This document shows positions 1 through 7,656 of a stretch of 20,527 nucleotides of DNA, piece by piece. Numbering within the stretch: the stretch's first letter is position 1; every line of letters begins with the position of its first letter. Below the pieces are notes generated by a model. It did no database searches. It was given only the letters and a program-made list of their open reading frames with translations, and was not told the origin of the DNA. The position numbers and the translations under genes were made by a program. Source of the DNA: Palsa-513 sp036510225 (lineage in GTDB: Bacteria > Actinomycetota > Thermoleophilia > Solirubrobacterales > Solirubrobacteraceae); NCBI GenBank assembly GCA_036510225.1, contig DATCEH010000113.1, forward strand, positions 1 to 20,527, in the 5' to 3' direction.

Positions 1-30
1 CTCGGACATCGCCCGCCGGGATCCTCGTCG

Positions 31-759
31 ATGCCTCGGGCGCCCCGGCTGCGGGCCGGCGAACGCGAGCCTGACGCCCCACCGCGGACGCCAGGCCGCC
101 GCCGGGGGCTCAACAAGCGGGTGATCGTCGACGCGGCCGTCCGCGTGCTCGACGCGGACGGGCTCGACGCGATGACGATGCGCCGGGTCGGCGAGGAGCT
201 CGAGACGGGAGGAGCCTCGCTGTACGCCCACGTCGCCAACAAGGAGGAGCTGCTCGAGTTGGTGATCGACCGGGTGATCGACGAGCTCGAGTTGCCCGGC
301 CCGCCGGACGAGGCCCGCTGGGAGGAGCAGGTCAAGGAGATCGTCCGTTCGATGCGGGCCGTCCTCGCGGCCCATAAGGACATCGCCCGGGCCTACCTCG
401 CAAGGGTCCCGCTTGGCCCGAATGCGCTCCGGGGGAGGGAGGCGGTGATCGGAGTGTTGCGGGCGGGTGGGCTGCCTGACCAGGTGATCGCCTACGCATG
501 CGACCTGCTCCCGCTGTTCGCGACGGCGACCGCGTACGAGGAGAGCCTGTATGCGAGCCTCGGGCTGGCCCACGAGGAGATGGGCCGCCATATCGGCGAG
601 ATGCGGACGTACTTCGCCTCGCTTCCGGTCGACCGCTTCCCGAACATCGTCTCGCTGGCCGGGCCGCTGACCGACGGGTCGGGTGGGGACGAGCGATTCG
701 AGTTCGGTCTCGAGGTGCTGATCCGCGGACTGGCGAGCCTTGCGCCAGGCCCGGCGTGA
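31..759 (+). CDS. TetR-family transcriptional regulator
   Basis: This is a 242-residue one-component DNA-binding regulator. A helix-turn-helix domain lies at about residues 27-85, with the typical TetR pattern of an alpha-helix starting LNKRVIVDAAVRVL, then MTMRRVGEEL and GGASLYAHVANKEELLELV. The rest is an all-helical ligand-binding/dimerisation half resembling the tetracycline-repressor C-terminal type (about residues 95-235). The ligand cannot be read from sequence. The reading frame is open to the left edge without a stop, and no convincing ribosome binding site precedes the ATG, so the true start could lie outside the window. The N-terminal 25 residues are Arg/Pro-rich and probably disordered. 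TetR proteins often control a neighbouring gene; the left neighbour is not visible, and the hairpin after the stop argues against read-through into recN. The family call is firm; the specific function is unknown. Confidence 0.88.
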   Translation: MPRAPRLRAGEREPDAPPRTPGRRRGLNKRVIVDAAVRVLDADGLDAMTMRRVGEELETGGASLYAHVANKEELLELVIDRVIDELELPGPPDEARWEEQVKEIVRSMRAVLAAHKDIARAYLARVPLGPNALRGREAVIGVLRAGGLPDQVIAYACDLLPLFATATAYEESLYASLGLAHEEMGRHIGEMRTYFASLPVDRFPNIVSLAGPLTDGSGGDERFEFGLEVLIRGLASLAPGPA

Positions 760-772
760 CCTGCGCGACCGG

Positions 773-793
773 GGCGGCACGAGCCGTGCTGCC
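773..793 (+). terminator. Hairpin after tetR, candidate terminator
   Basis: Thirteen bases after the tetR stop, arms GGCGGCACG (773-781) and CGTGCTGCC (785-793) form a 9-bp stem with one G-T wobble and a 3-nt loop. There is no following T-run, which is common for terminators in high-GC actinobacteria. The 53 bp between the hairpin and recN hold no clear promoter motif. Confidence 0.45.
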
Positions 794-846
794 AGGCCCG
801 ACCCACTCAATGGATCCGTCCCCGGCGTCTGCTGAACTCCAGGCCA

Positions 847-2505
847 ATGCTGCTAGAGCTTCGTGTCCAGAATCTGCTGCTGATCGAAGAGGCGAGGATC
901 GAGCTGACCGGCGGGCTGAACGTCCTGACGGGTGAGACGGGCGCCGGCAAGACCGTCCTGGCCCACGCGCTCGACCTCCTGCTCGGCGGCCGCGCCAAGT
1001 CGGGGATCGTCCGGCCGGGGGCCGCGGAGGCCTACGTCGAGGGGATCTTCGAGCTCGACCCGCAGCTCGCGGCCCCCGGCCTTGCCGACCGGCTGCCCGA
1101 CGATGCGGAGGAGCTGATCCTCGCCCGCCGGGTGGGTGCCGACGGGCGGACCCGGGCCTACCTGAACGGCCGGTCGATCTCGGTTGCCGAGCTGCGCGAG
1201 CTCGCCGGCGGGGTGCTCGCGTTCTACGGTCAGCACGAGCACCGCCGGCTGATGCTGGCGGCCGCCCAGCTGGAGATCCTCGACGGCTTCTGCGGTCCCG
1301 ACCAGGGCAGGCTGCGGTCCGACTGCGCCGCCGCGTGGAGCCGCCTGCGGGAGGCGCGGGCCGAGCACGAGCGCCTGCGGGAGCTGGCCGGGGCCCGCGA
1401 ACGCGAGCTCGACCTGCTGGAGTTCGAGCTCTCGGAGATCGAGCAGCTCGAGCTCCGGGCGGACGAGCGCGAAGAGCTGAGCGCCGAGCGCGAGCGGCTG
1501 CGCCACGTCGATGGACTGCTCGGGGCGGCGCTCGGGGCGTGCGGGCTGCTCGCCGACGAGGGCGGCGCCGGGGCCGGCCTGGCCGGGGCGGCGGCGGGGC
1601 TGGAGGCGCTCGCCGGGGTCGACGCGGCACTCGACCCGCTGATCGGCCGGGTCGTGGGACTCTCGCTCGAGGCCCAGGACGTCGTCTCCGAGCTGCGGGC
1701 CTACGCCGACGGGCTCGAGACCGGCGGGGAACCGGGCCGGCTCGACGCGGTCGAGGAGCGGCTGGCGGGGATCGCCCGCCTCGAGCGCAAGCACGGGGGG
1801 ACGGTGAGCCTGGTGCTCGAGCACGCGGCCCGCTGCTCGGCACGCCGGGACGAGCTGCTCGGGGCGGAGGTCGCGATTGTCGCTGCCGAGGAGTTGATGG
1901 CCGGTCTCGGGTCGGCGCACGCGCAGGCGTGCAGCGAGCTGCGTGGTGCTCGGGCGGCGGCGGCTCCGGCGCTGTCAGCGGCGGTCTGCGAGCGGTTGAG
2001 CGCGTTGGCGATGGCCGACGCGAGCTTCGCGGTCGTGCTCGGCGAGGCCGAGCCGGGTCCGGGCGGGGCCGACGGCGTGGTCTTCGAGATCGCGCCGAAT
2101 CCCGGCGTTCCGGCGGCGCCGCTGCGTGAGAGCGCGTCGGGCGGCGAGCTCTCCCGGGTGATGCTGGCGGTGCTCGGCGCGGCCAACGACGGGAGCGATG
2201 CGACGCTCGTCTTCGACGAGGTCGACGCCGGGATCGGCGGGCAGACGGCGCGGGCGGTCGGCGAGCAGCTGCGGAGCCTGGCGGCCGGCCGGCAGATCGT
2301 CTGCATCACCCACCTGCCGCAGGTCGCGTCGTTCGCGGCCCGGCACTTCACGATCGTCAAGGACACGACCACGCAGACGGCGCGGACGACGGTCACACGG
2401 CTCGACGGGGCGGATGTGATCTCCGAGCTGGTGCGGATGCTCGGGGCCGACGACGGCGACACGGCGGCCCGACGGCACGCCAAGGAGCTGCTGCGGGCTG
2501 GGTAG
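847..2505 (+). CDS. recN: DNA repair protein RecN
   Basis: RecN is an SMC-like ATPase that acts early in recombinational repair of double-strand breaks. The 552-residue length is normal for the family. The start MLLELRVQNLLLIEEARIEL matches the usual RecN N-terminus. The Walker A motif GETGAGKT is at residues 29-36, and the family-typical FYGQHEH sequence is near residue 126. A long Glu/Arg/Leu-rich coiled coil runs from about 150 to 380. The ABC signature SGGELSRV is near 430, and the Walker B motif LVFDEVDAGIGG is near 454. It ends with the H-loop region ITHLPQVASFA. The ATG has only a weak AGG upstream. The neighbour 18 bp downstream is a Pif1-like helicase, and steA follows as in mycobacteria. 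The assignment is secure. Confidence 0.97.
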   Translation: MLLELRVQNLLLIEEARIELTGGLNVLTGETGAGKTVLAHALDLLLGGRAKSGIVRPGAAEAYVEGIFELDPQLAAPGLADRLPDDAEELILARRVGADGRTRAYLNGRSISVAELRELAGGVLAFYGQHEHRRLMLAAAQLEILDGFCGPDQGRLRSDCAAAWSRLREARAEHERLRELAGARERELDLLEFELSEIEQLELRADEREELSAERERLRHVDGLLGAALGACGLLADEGGAGAGLAGAAAGLEALAGVDAALDPLIGRVVGLSLEAQDVVSELRAYADGLETGGEPGRLDAVEERLAGIARLERKHGGTVSLVLEHAARCSARRDELLGAEVAIVAAEELMAGLGSAHAQACSELRGARAAAAPALSAAVCERLSALAMADASFAVVLGEAEPGPGGADGVVFEIAPNPGVPAAPLRESASGGELSRVMLAVLGAANDGSDATLVFDEVDAGIGGQTARAVGEQLRSLAAGRQIVCITHLPQVASFAARHFTIVKDTTTQTARTTVTRLDGADVISELVRMLGADDGDTAARRHAKELLRAG

Positions 2506-2523
2506 GCCAGGGCGCGCCGGCCG

Positions 2524-3852
2524 ATGAAGCAGCGAGAAGCGCTGGCGATCATGGAGTCGGGCCGGTCGGCCCTGCTGACCGGGGCGGCCGGGTCGGGCAA
2601 GACCTACCTGCTCGAGCAGTTCATCCGCGGGGCCAGACGGTCCGGCAGGCGGGTCGCCGTGACGGCGACGACCGGTCTGGCGGCGACCCACCTGGGCGGA
2701 GCGACGATTCACGCGTGGAGCGGGATCGGCGTGGCCGACAGCCTGCCGCCGGGACATGCCGGCAAGCTGAGCCGGCAGCGCCAGGCGAACATCGAGAGCA
2801 CGGACATCCTCGTGATCGACGAGATCTCGATGCTCCACGACTTTCGCCTGGACATGGTCGACACGGTCTGTCGGCAGGTGCGCGAGGACGAGCGACCGTT
2901 CGGCGGGCTCCAGGTGATTCTCTGCGGCGACTTCTTCCAGCTGCCGCCGGTCAACCGTGGGGACGGTCGCCTCGGCGGGTTCGTGACCGGGTCGCGGGCG
3001 TGGTTCGAGGCCGAGCTCGCGGTCCTCTATCTGGACGAGCAGCACCGCCAGCGCGACGATCCGGGGTTCACCGAGATCCTCAACGCCCTGCGTGGGGGAG
3101 GCCTCGCGAGCGATCAGCTCGCCCGGCTCGACAGCCGGGTCGGCGCCGGCCTGGAGGCCGGTTCGACGGCCACCCGGCTGCACACGGTCAACGTCGACGT
3201 CGACGCGGAGAACGAGCGGGAGCTCGGCCGGCTGACGGGCCGGGGGACCAGGTATGAGATGACGTCGTCGGGATCCAGGCAGCACGTCGAAGCCCTCAAG
3301 CGCTCGTGCCTGGCGGCGGAGGTCCTGCGTCTGAGGGTCGGGGCGCTGGTGATGTTCATCAAGAACGCGCAGGACCGCAGGTACGCGAATGGCAGCCTGG
3401 GTGAGGTGACCGGCTTCGAGAAGACGTCGATGCTCCCGCTCGTGAGGCTCGCCCGCGGCGGCAGGGTGATCACGGTGCGCCGGGATACGTGGGAGCTCGT
3501 CGACGGGGAGAATCGCCGGGCCCAGTTGACGCAGGTCCCGCTGCGGCTGGCGTGGGCGATCACGGTCCACAAGAGTCAGGGTATGACGCTCGACGCGGCG
3601 GACGTCGACCTGCGGCGGGCGTTCACGCCGGGCATGGGCTACGTCGCCCTCTCGCGTGTCCGCCGGCTCGACCGCCTCGCGCTCCGCGGCCTCGGGCAGA
3701 TGGCGCTCTGCGTCAGCGACGAGGCCCTCGCGATCGAGGCCGACCTGCAGGCGGCCTCGGAGCGCGCGCGGCGCGACCACGCGGGCGTGATCGCGGCCGC
3801 AACCGGGAAGCGGCGGGCGGCGAAGGGGCGCGCACGGGGCGGGCACGGCTAG
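2524..3852 (+). CDS. Pif1-type superfamily 1B DNA helicase
   Basis: This is a 442-residue ATP-dependent helicase of the Pif1/RecD-like SF1B group, probably 5'-to-3'. Walker A is TGAAGSGKT at residues 19-27. Motif Ia, GLAATHLGGATIHAWSGIG (51-69), is the version typical of Pif1. Walker B is VIDEISML (98-105), motif III is ILCGDFFQLPPV (132-143), and the C-terminal motor ends with WAITVHKSQGMTLDAADVDL and GYVALSRVRRLDRLAL. The tail after about residue 418 is Arg/Lys/Gly-rich and may bind nucleic acid. Known Pif1 proteins unwind G-quadruplexes and DNA-RNA hybrids; applying that here is inference. It starts 18 bp after recN, so the two are probably co-transcribed. A steA gene usually follows recN directly, so this gene looks inserted. 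The family call is strong; the precise role is unknown. Confidence 0.9.
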   Translation: MKQREALAIMESGRSALLTGAAGSGKTYLLEQFIRGARRSGRRVAVTATTGLAATHLGGATIHAWSGIGVADSLPPGHAGKLSRQRQANIESTDILVIDEISMLHDFRLDMVDTVCRQVREDERPFGGLQVILCGDFFQLPPVNRGDGRLGGFVTGSRAWFEAELAVLYLDEQHRQRDDPGFTEILNALRGGGLASDQLARLDSRVGAGLEAGSTATRLHTVNVDVDAENERELGRLTGRGTRYEMTSSGSRQHVEALKRSCLAAEVLRLRVGALVMFIKNAQDRRYANGSLGEVTGFEKTSMLPLVRLARGGRVITVRRDTWELVDGENRRAQLTQVPLRLAWAITVHKSQGMTLDAADVDLRRAFTPGMGYVALSRVRRLDRLALRGLGQMALCVSDEALAIEADLQAASERARRDHAGVIAAATGKRRAAKGRARGGHG

Positions 3853-3898
3853 CCGGCGCGCGCCGTGCGGCGCAAGCCCGGGCCGGTCGCCTGCGGCG

Positions 3899-3916
3899 GG
3901 GGGCGGGGCAGCCCCC
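3899..3916 (+). terminator. GC-rich hairpin before steA promoter
   Basis: The arms GGGGGC (3899-3904) and GCCCCC (3911-3916) form a 6-bp stem with a 6-nt loop, 46 bp after the helicase stop and two bases before the steA -10 box. A second small stem, GCGCC/GGCGC, lies at 3860-3873. They could end the recN-helicase transcript, but there is no T-run and short GC hairpins occur by chance in this base composition. Confidence 0.25.
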
Positions 3917-3918
3917 GA

Positions 3919-3924
3919 TAGTCT
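3919..3924 (+). promoter_or_regulatory. -10 box for leaderless steA
   Basis: TAGTCT fits the actinobacterial TANNNT -10 consensus and is followed by exactly 7 nt before the GTG start, so transcription would begin at or next to the start codon. No -35 match is seen. Confidence 0.55.
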
Positions 3925-3931
3925 CGGCGTC

Positions 3932-5110
3932 GTGTCATCGCAAGAAGGAGGCGCGGGTTCGCTGCGAGGCCGGGCGAAGGCGCGGACGGTCAGCGGTCCG
4001 GCCCGGCTCGGACGGCGCACGAAGCTCCTGACCAGCCACCTCAAGGGTGGGGACATCGCGGTCGTCGACCACGAGAACCTCGACCGCGTGTCGGCCGAGG
4101 ATCTTGTCGCCGTCGGCGTCAAGGCGGTGCTCAACTGCAAGCCGTCGACCAGCGGGACGTATCCCAACATGGGACCCCAGCTGCTCGTCGACGGCGGCGT
4201 GCACCTCGTCGACATGGAGGACGACGGCCTGTTCGACCTGCTGCGCAACGGCGAGCGGATCGTCGTCCGCGGGGGCGAGGTGCTCCGCGGGGAGGAGGTG
4301 ATCGCGCGGGGGAGCGTGCTCGAGCCGGACCGCGTCCGCGAGCAGACCGACCAGCGGCGGCGCGAGATCGGCGAGGCGCTCGAGCGGTTCGCGCAGAACA
4401 CGATCGAGCACATGCTCGAGGAGCGCGAGCTCCTCGCCGGGGCGGTCGAGCTCCCGCGGTTCCGGACCGAGTTCCGCGACCGACCCGTCCTGATCGTCGT
4501 ACGGGGCGTCGACCACGCCCGCGACCTGCGGGCCCTGCGCCCGTACATCCGCGATCAACGGCCGGTCCTGCTCGGCGTCGACGGTGGGGCCGACGCGATC
4601 CGGGAGGCCGGCTTCAAGGTCGACATGATCGTCGGCGACATGGACTCGGCCGCCGAGGCGACCCTGCGCTGCGGCGCTGAGCTGATCCTCCACGCCTACG
4701 CCGACGGACGGGCCCCGGGGCGGGAGCGACTGGACGAGCTGGACCTGACCTACAGCGAGGTGCCGGCGCCCGGGACGAGCCAGGACGTCGCGATGCTGCT
4801 GGCCGCCGAGAAGGGCGCGTCGCTGATCGTCTCGGTCGGATCGCAGGCCAACCTGGTCGAGTTCCTCGACAAGAACCGCCAGGGCGCGTCGTCGACGTTC
4901 CTGACCCGGCTGCGGATCGGGGAGATCCTCGTCGACGCCAAGGGAGTCAGCCGGCTGTACCGCCCGCAGCCGGGCGTCGCGCCGCTGCTGGTGGTCGTGA
5001 TGACAGGCGTGCTCACGCTCCTGGCGATCATCCTCGCGACGCCGGGCCTGCACGACGTGGCAGAGTTGCTGTGGCTGAAGGTCCAGGAGCTGTTGGGGAT
5101 CGGCCAATGA
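3932..5110 (+). CDS. steA: SteA-like cytokinetic ring protein
   Basis: The 392-residue protein matches the actinobacterial SteA family, a partner of SteB that is reported at the division septum in Corynebacterium glutamicum. Residues about 205-290 resemble the catalytic half of thiamin pyrophosphokinase, with LLGVDGGADAIREAG followed by VDMIVGDMDS. Whether the domain keeps any activity is unknown. A single membrane segment, PLLVVVMTGVLTLLAIILAT, lies near residues 350-370 and is followed by a short hydrophilic tail, which predicts a cytosolic protein anchored by its C-terminus. The GTG start was chosen because a -10 hexamer sits 7 nt upstream, which also explains the missing ribosome binding site. 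steB follows after 41 bp and the two are probably one operon. The first 30 residues are basic and not conserved-looking. Family assignment is strong. Confidence 0.9.
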   Translation: MSSQEGGAGSLRGRAKARTVSGPARLGRRTKLLTSHLKGGDIAVVDHENLDRVSAEDLVAVGVKAVLNCKPSTSGTYPNMGPQLLVDGGVHLVDMEDDGLFDLLRNGERIVVRGGEVLRGEEVIARGSVLEPDRVREQTDQRRREIGEALERFAQNTIEHMLEERELLAGAVELPRFRTEFRDRPVLIVVRGVDHARDLRALRPYIRDQRPVLLGVDGGADAIREAGFKVDMIVGDMDSAAEATLRCGAELILHAYADGRAPGRERLDELDLTYSEVPAPGTSQDVAMLLAAEKGASLIVSVGSQANLVEFLDKNRQGASSTFLTRLRIGEILVDAKGVSRLYRPQPGVAPLLVVVMTGVLTLLAIILATPGLHDVAELLWLKVQELLGIGQ

Positions 5111-5151
5111 CGGCCGGGACGGAGCTCGGCCGATCCTGACCGGAGACACGC

Positions 5152-6030
5152 GTGTTTGACTTCCGCTACCACGCCCTTTCGCTCGCGGCCGTGCTGATCG
5201 CACTCACGGTCGGCCTGCTGCTGGGCGTGGCGATCGGCGATGCGAACCTCGTCTCGAACGCTGAGAAGCACGTCGTCAACACGCTCCGCTCGAACCTCGA
5301 CAGCTCCCGCGACCAGGTTTCGACGCTGCGCTCGCAGCTGGCCTTCCGCAACCAGTTCGAGGATACGGCCTACTCGCAGCTCGTCGGCGGCCGGCTGGCC
5401 GGCCGGCGGATCGGTCTGATCTTCCTGGGGTCGCCGTCGGATCAGGTCAATGCCCTGGTCCGCAGCGCGCTCGAGTCGACCGGCGGTCAGGTCGTCCTCG
5501 TGGCGGTGGTTCGCGACCCGCCGAGCCTTCCGGCGGTCGCGGCCGCGGCCGGCTCCGGACGGTATGCGTCGATCGCGACCGACCCGTCGGTCGTGCGTCC
5601 GTTCGGCGTACGCGTCGGCGTCCAGCTCGTGACCGGGGGCAGGCTGCTCGGGAAGGTGGCGACGCCGGTCCTGTCGACCTACAACGGAACGCTCGCGCCG
5701 AAGGGCGGCCTCGGCGGCGTCGTCATCGTCCGCAACGCGAGCGACCCGTCCGGACCGACGGCTGCCGTCCAGACGTCGTTCGAGGACGGCCTGGCCGCCG
5801 GCCTCGCCGGCTCGGGCGTGCCCGTCGCCGGGGCCGAGACGACGGCGACGAGCCAGTCGGAGATTCCGTGGTACCAGCAGCAGAACCTGTCGAGCGTCGA
5901 CGACATCGACGACATCGCCGGCCGCGTCGCGCTGGTCGAGGTGCTCGCCGGGGCGCAGGGCAGCTTCGGGCACAAGGCGACCGCGACGTCCGGGCTTCTC
6001 CCGCAGCCGGCTGGCGTCGCCCATCCGTGA
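5152..6030 (+). CDS. steB: SteB/MctB-family envelope protein (DUF3186)
   Basis: This is a 292-residue membrane-anchored protein. It opens with FDFRYHALSLAAVLIALTVG, a hallmark of the family: a short cytosolic tip and one transmembrane helix (about residues 8-28). A likely extracytoplasmic coiled coil follows (about 38-68), then an alpha/beta domain from about residue 85. The mycobacterial homologue Rv1698 (MctB) was described as a copper-efflux outer-membrane protein, while the corynebacterial homologue SteB partners SteA at the septum. The steA-adjacent position favours the division role, but this is inference. The GTG start has GGAGA about 5 nt upstream. Its TGA stop overlaps the GTG of the next gene (GTGA), which indicates translational coupling. 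No Cys/His-rich metal site is visible, which weakens a direct copper role. Confidence 0.88.
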   Translation: MFDFRYHALSLAAVLIALTVGLLLGVAIGDANLVSNAEKHVVNTLRSNLDSSRDQVSTLRSQLAFRNQFEDTAYSQLVGGRLAGRRIGLIFLGSPSDQVNALVRSALESTGGQVVLVAVVRDPPSLPAVAAAAGSGRYASIATDPSVVRPFGVRVGVQLVTGGRLLGKVATPVLSTYNGTLAPKGGLGGVVIVRNASDPSGPTAAVQTSFEDGLAAGLAGSGVPVAGAETTATSQSEIPWYQQQNLSSVDDIDDIAGRVALVEVLAGAQGSFGHKATATSGLLPQPAGVAHP

Positions 6031-6779
6031 GCACACCGGGCGCCGGCCTGCCGGCAGCGTCGGGCCCGGGGATCGGCCCCCTGTTCAACCAGGCGGCCGC
6101 GTTGTTCCGGGCGCACCTGTGGACGTTCGTGTCGATCGCCGGCGGCGTCGTCGCCGTTGTCGACGTGATCCTCGGCGTCGGCCTCGGCGAGCTGACCTCG
6201 CACTACCGGTCACAGGCGTCCAACGGGGTCGGCGCGATCACGTTGGTGGCGTCGGCCTTCGTGACGACGCCCCTGATCACGGCGATGCTCGCCCAGGCGG
6301 TGGTCGACATCCGCGCCGGCGCGGACGCGTCGGCGAGCCGGGCCGTGCAACGGGGTCTCGACCTGTTCGCGCCGATCCTGCTCGTGATCGTGCTCTACCT
6401 CGCGGCCGTCGTCGCCGGCTTCTTCGCCTTCGTCGTTCCGGGCGTCTTCGTCGCCGTGAGCTGGTACTTCGTGGCCCAGGCGGTCGTCGTCGACGACGCT
6501 CGCGGGTTCGCCGCACTCGCCCGGAGCGGCGAGCTGGTCCGGGGCAACTGGTGGCGGGCGCTCGCGACCGGGCTGGTCTTCAACGTCGCCGTCGCGATTC
6601 CGTCGTCGGTCGTCAACATCGTCTTCGAGCTGGCCGCCCGGGCGGCCAACGCCGAGGGCGTCGTCGTGCTCGGGGACATCCTCTACCAGGCCTTCGCCCT
6701 GCCGTTCGTCGCGATCGGCGCGACGCTCTTCTACCTCCAGCTGCGCGACGAGCCGAGGCCGGTGCGGACCGCTCGGTGA
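6027..6779 (+). CDS. Polytopic membrane protein, function unknown
   Basis: The 250-residue protein has about five to six hydrophobic segments (roughly residues 32-52, 69-92, 113-133, 134-152, 180-200 and 214-238). The cytosolic loop sequence ARSGELVRGNWWRALATGL (about 165-183) resembles a motif of integral-membrane families related to YciC and to the membrane domain of glycerophosphodiester phosphodiesterases. No catalytic residues are evident. I chose the GTG at 6027 because it overlaps the steB stop by 4 bases and gives a plausible short N-terminus. A longer upstream frame exists, but it lies entirely inside steB in another frame and encodes an Arg-rich sequence. Coupling to steB suggests an envelope or septum role with SteA and SteB; this is inference. 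Confidence 0.8.
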   Translation: MSTPGAGLPAASGPGIGPLFNQAAALFRAHLWTFVSIAGGVVAVVDVILGVGLGELTSHYRSQASNGVGAITLVASAFVTTPLITAMLAQAVVDIRAGADASASRAVQRGLDLFAPILLVIVLYLAAVVAGFFAFVVPGVFVAVSWYFVAQAVVVDDARGFAALARSGELVRGNWWRALATGLVFNVAVAIPSSVVNIVFELAARAANAEGVVVLGDILYQAFALPFVAIGATLFYLQLRDEPRPVRTAR

Positions 6780-6803
6780 GCCGACCGCGTCCGGCGGCGG
6801 CGC

Positions 6804-6809
6804 TACGGT
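6804..6809 (+). promoter_or_regulatory. -10 box for leaderless WecA-like gene
   Basis: TACGGT (TANNNT) is followed by 7 nt and then GTG at 6817. The spacing is identical to that of steA and the glutaredoxin. It lies in the 37-bp gap after the membrane-protein gene. An in-frame GTG at 6808 overlaps the hexamer itself and is therefore less likely as start. Confidence 0.5.
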
Positions 6810-6816
6810 GGCTCGG

Positions 6817-7656
6817 GTGCAGGCCCTCCCGTTCGTCACCGCGATGTTCGCGGCCTTCGTGATAACGCCGGCGGCGATGCGGACCCTCCAGGCGGGTCCG
6901 CTGGCGCGCGAGAACTATCGCGGACGCGTGCTGGCATGCCCGCTCGGCCTGGTGATCGTCGCCGCGGCCGTGCTCGCGCTGATCCCGCTCGCGGTCGCCC
7001 AGCAGCTCGCGACGACGACGGTCCTCCGGCCGGAGCTCGGCTGGGTTGCGGTGTACGTGCTCGGCGTGGCGCTGCTCGGCCTGGCCGACGATGTCCTGGC
7101 CGACCGTGCCCGCGGCTGGCGGGGGCACGGGGCCGCGGTGGTCGGCGGAGAGTTCAGCACCGGCGCGCTCAAGGCGGCCGGCTCGGCCGGCCTGGCGCTC
7201 TACGTGATGGCCCAGCCCGGCGTCGGGACGACCCGCTTCGTGCTCGGCGCGGCCGTGCTCGTGCTGGCGACCAACGCATTCAACCTGCTCGACCTCCGGC
7301 CGGGCCGGGCGGCCAAGGTGTTCGTCGTGCTCGGCGTCCTCCTGACGATCGGGACCGGCCGGCTCGGTCCGCTCTGGGCGGTCGGCCTGTTCGCCGGCCC
7401 GCTGCTCGTCGTAGGCTTCTACGACCTGCGCGAGCTCGGCCTGCTCGGGGACACCGGCTCCAACCTGGTCGGGGCGCTCGCGGGCGCCTGGCTGGTCCTC
7501 AGCCTGTCGAATCTGGGCCTGGGGATCGCCGTCGTGGCACTGCTGGGAATGACGGCCTACGGCGAGTTCCGCTCGATCTCGGAGCTGATCGCGCGGACGC
7601 CGGGACTTCGTGAAATAGACTCACTCGGGAGACCAACGGATGACACACTCGCATGA
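6817..7656 (+). CDS. MraY/WecA-like phospho-sugar transferase
   Basis: This is a 279-residue multi-pass enzyme of the polyprenyl-phosphate N-acetylhexosamine-1-phosphate transferase superfamily. These enzymes transfer a sugar-1-phosphate from a UDP-sugar to a lipid carrier at the inner face of the membrane. Visible motifs are LARENYRGRVL near residue 28, the Asp pair in LLGLADDVLADRARGW near 88, NAFNLLDLRPGRAAK near 150, and GLLGDTGSNLVGALAG near 207. The family's usual NxxNxxDGxDG reads here as NxxNxxDxRPG, so its second Asp-Gly is changed. It is shorter than MraY or WecA (about 320-360 residues). The substrate is unknown; it is probably not the housekeeping MraY, which normally sits among the mur genes. 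The reading frame runs 17 bp past the ATG of pyrG. The start was placed at the GTG 7 nt after a -10 box. Confidence 0.82.
   Translation: MQALPFVTAMFAAFVITPAAMRTLQAGPLARENYRGRVLACPLGLVIVAAAVLALIPLAVAQQLATTTVLRPELGWVAVYVLGVALLGLADDVLADRARGWRGHGAAVVGGEFSTGALKAAGSAGLALYVMAQPGVGTTRFVLGAAVLVLATNAFNLLDLRPGRAAKVFVVLGVLLTIGTGRLGPLWAVGLFAGPLLVVGFYDLRELGLLGDTGSNLVGALAGAWLVLSLSNLGLGIAVVALLGMTAYGEFRSISELIARTPGLREIDSLGRPTDDTLA
7616..7621 (+). promoter_or_regulatory. Possible pyrG -10 box
   Basis: TAGACT (TANNNT) lies in an AT-rich patch (GAAATAGACT) inside the end of the WecA-like gene, 18 nt before the pyrG ATG. It could give a transcript with a leader of about 12 nt to the ATG at 7640 or about 72 nt to the GTG at 7700. 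There is no clear -35. Confidence 0.3.

Noticed and set aside
332..1920. Long minus-strand open frames (up to 503 residues) opposite tetR and recN
   Set aside because: They are Arg/Pro/Ala-rich, resemble no family and exist because GC-rich DNA has few stops; recN on the plus strand has all its motifs.
1975..4548. 857-residue minus-strand open frame across recN, helicase and steA
   Set aside because: It is low-complexity Arg/Asp/Pro sequence lying antisense to three well-supported genes, with no family motif or start signal.
5868..6026. N-terminal extension of the membrane-protein gene into steB
   Set aside because: It encodes an Arg/His-rich stretch antithetic to a membrane protein start, and the GTGA overlap gives a better start.
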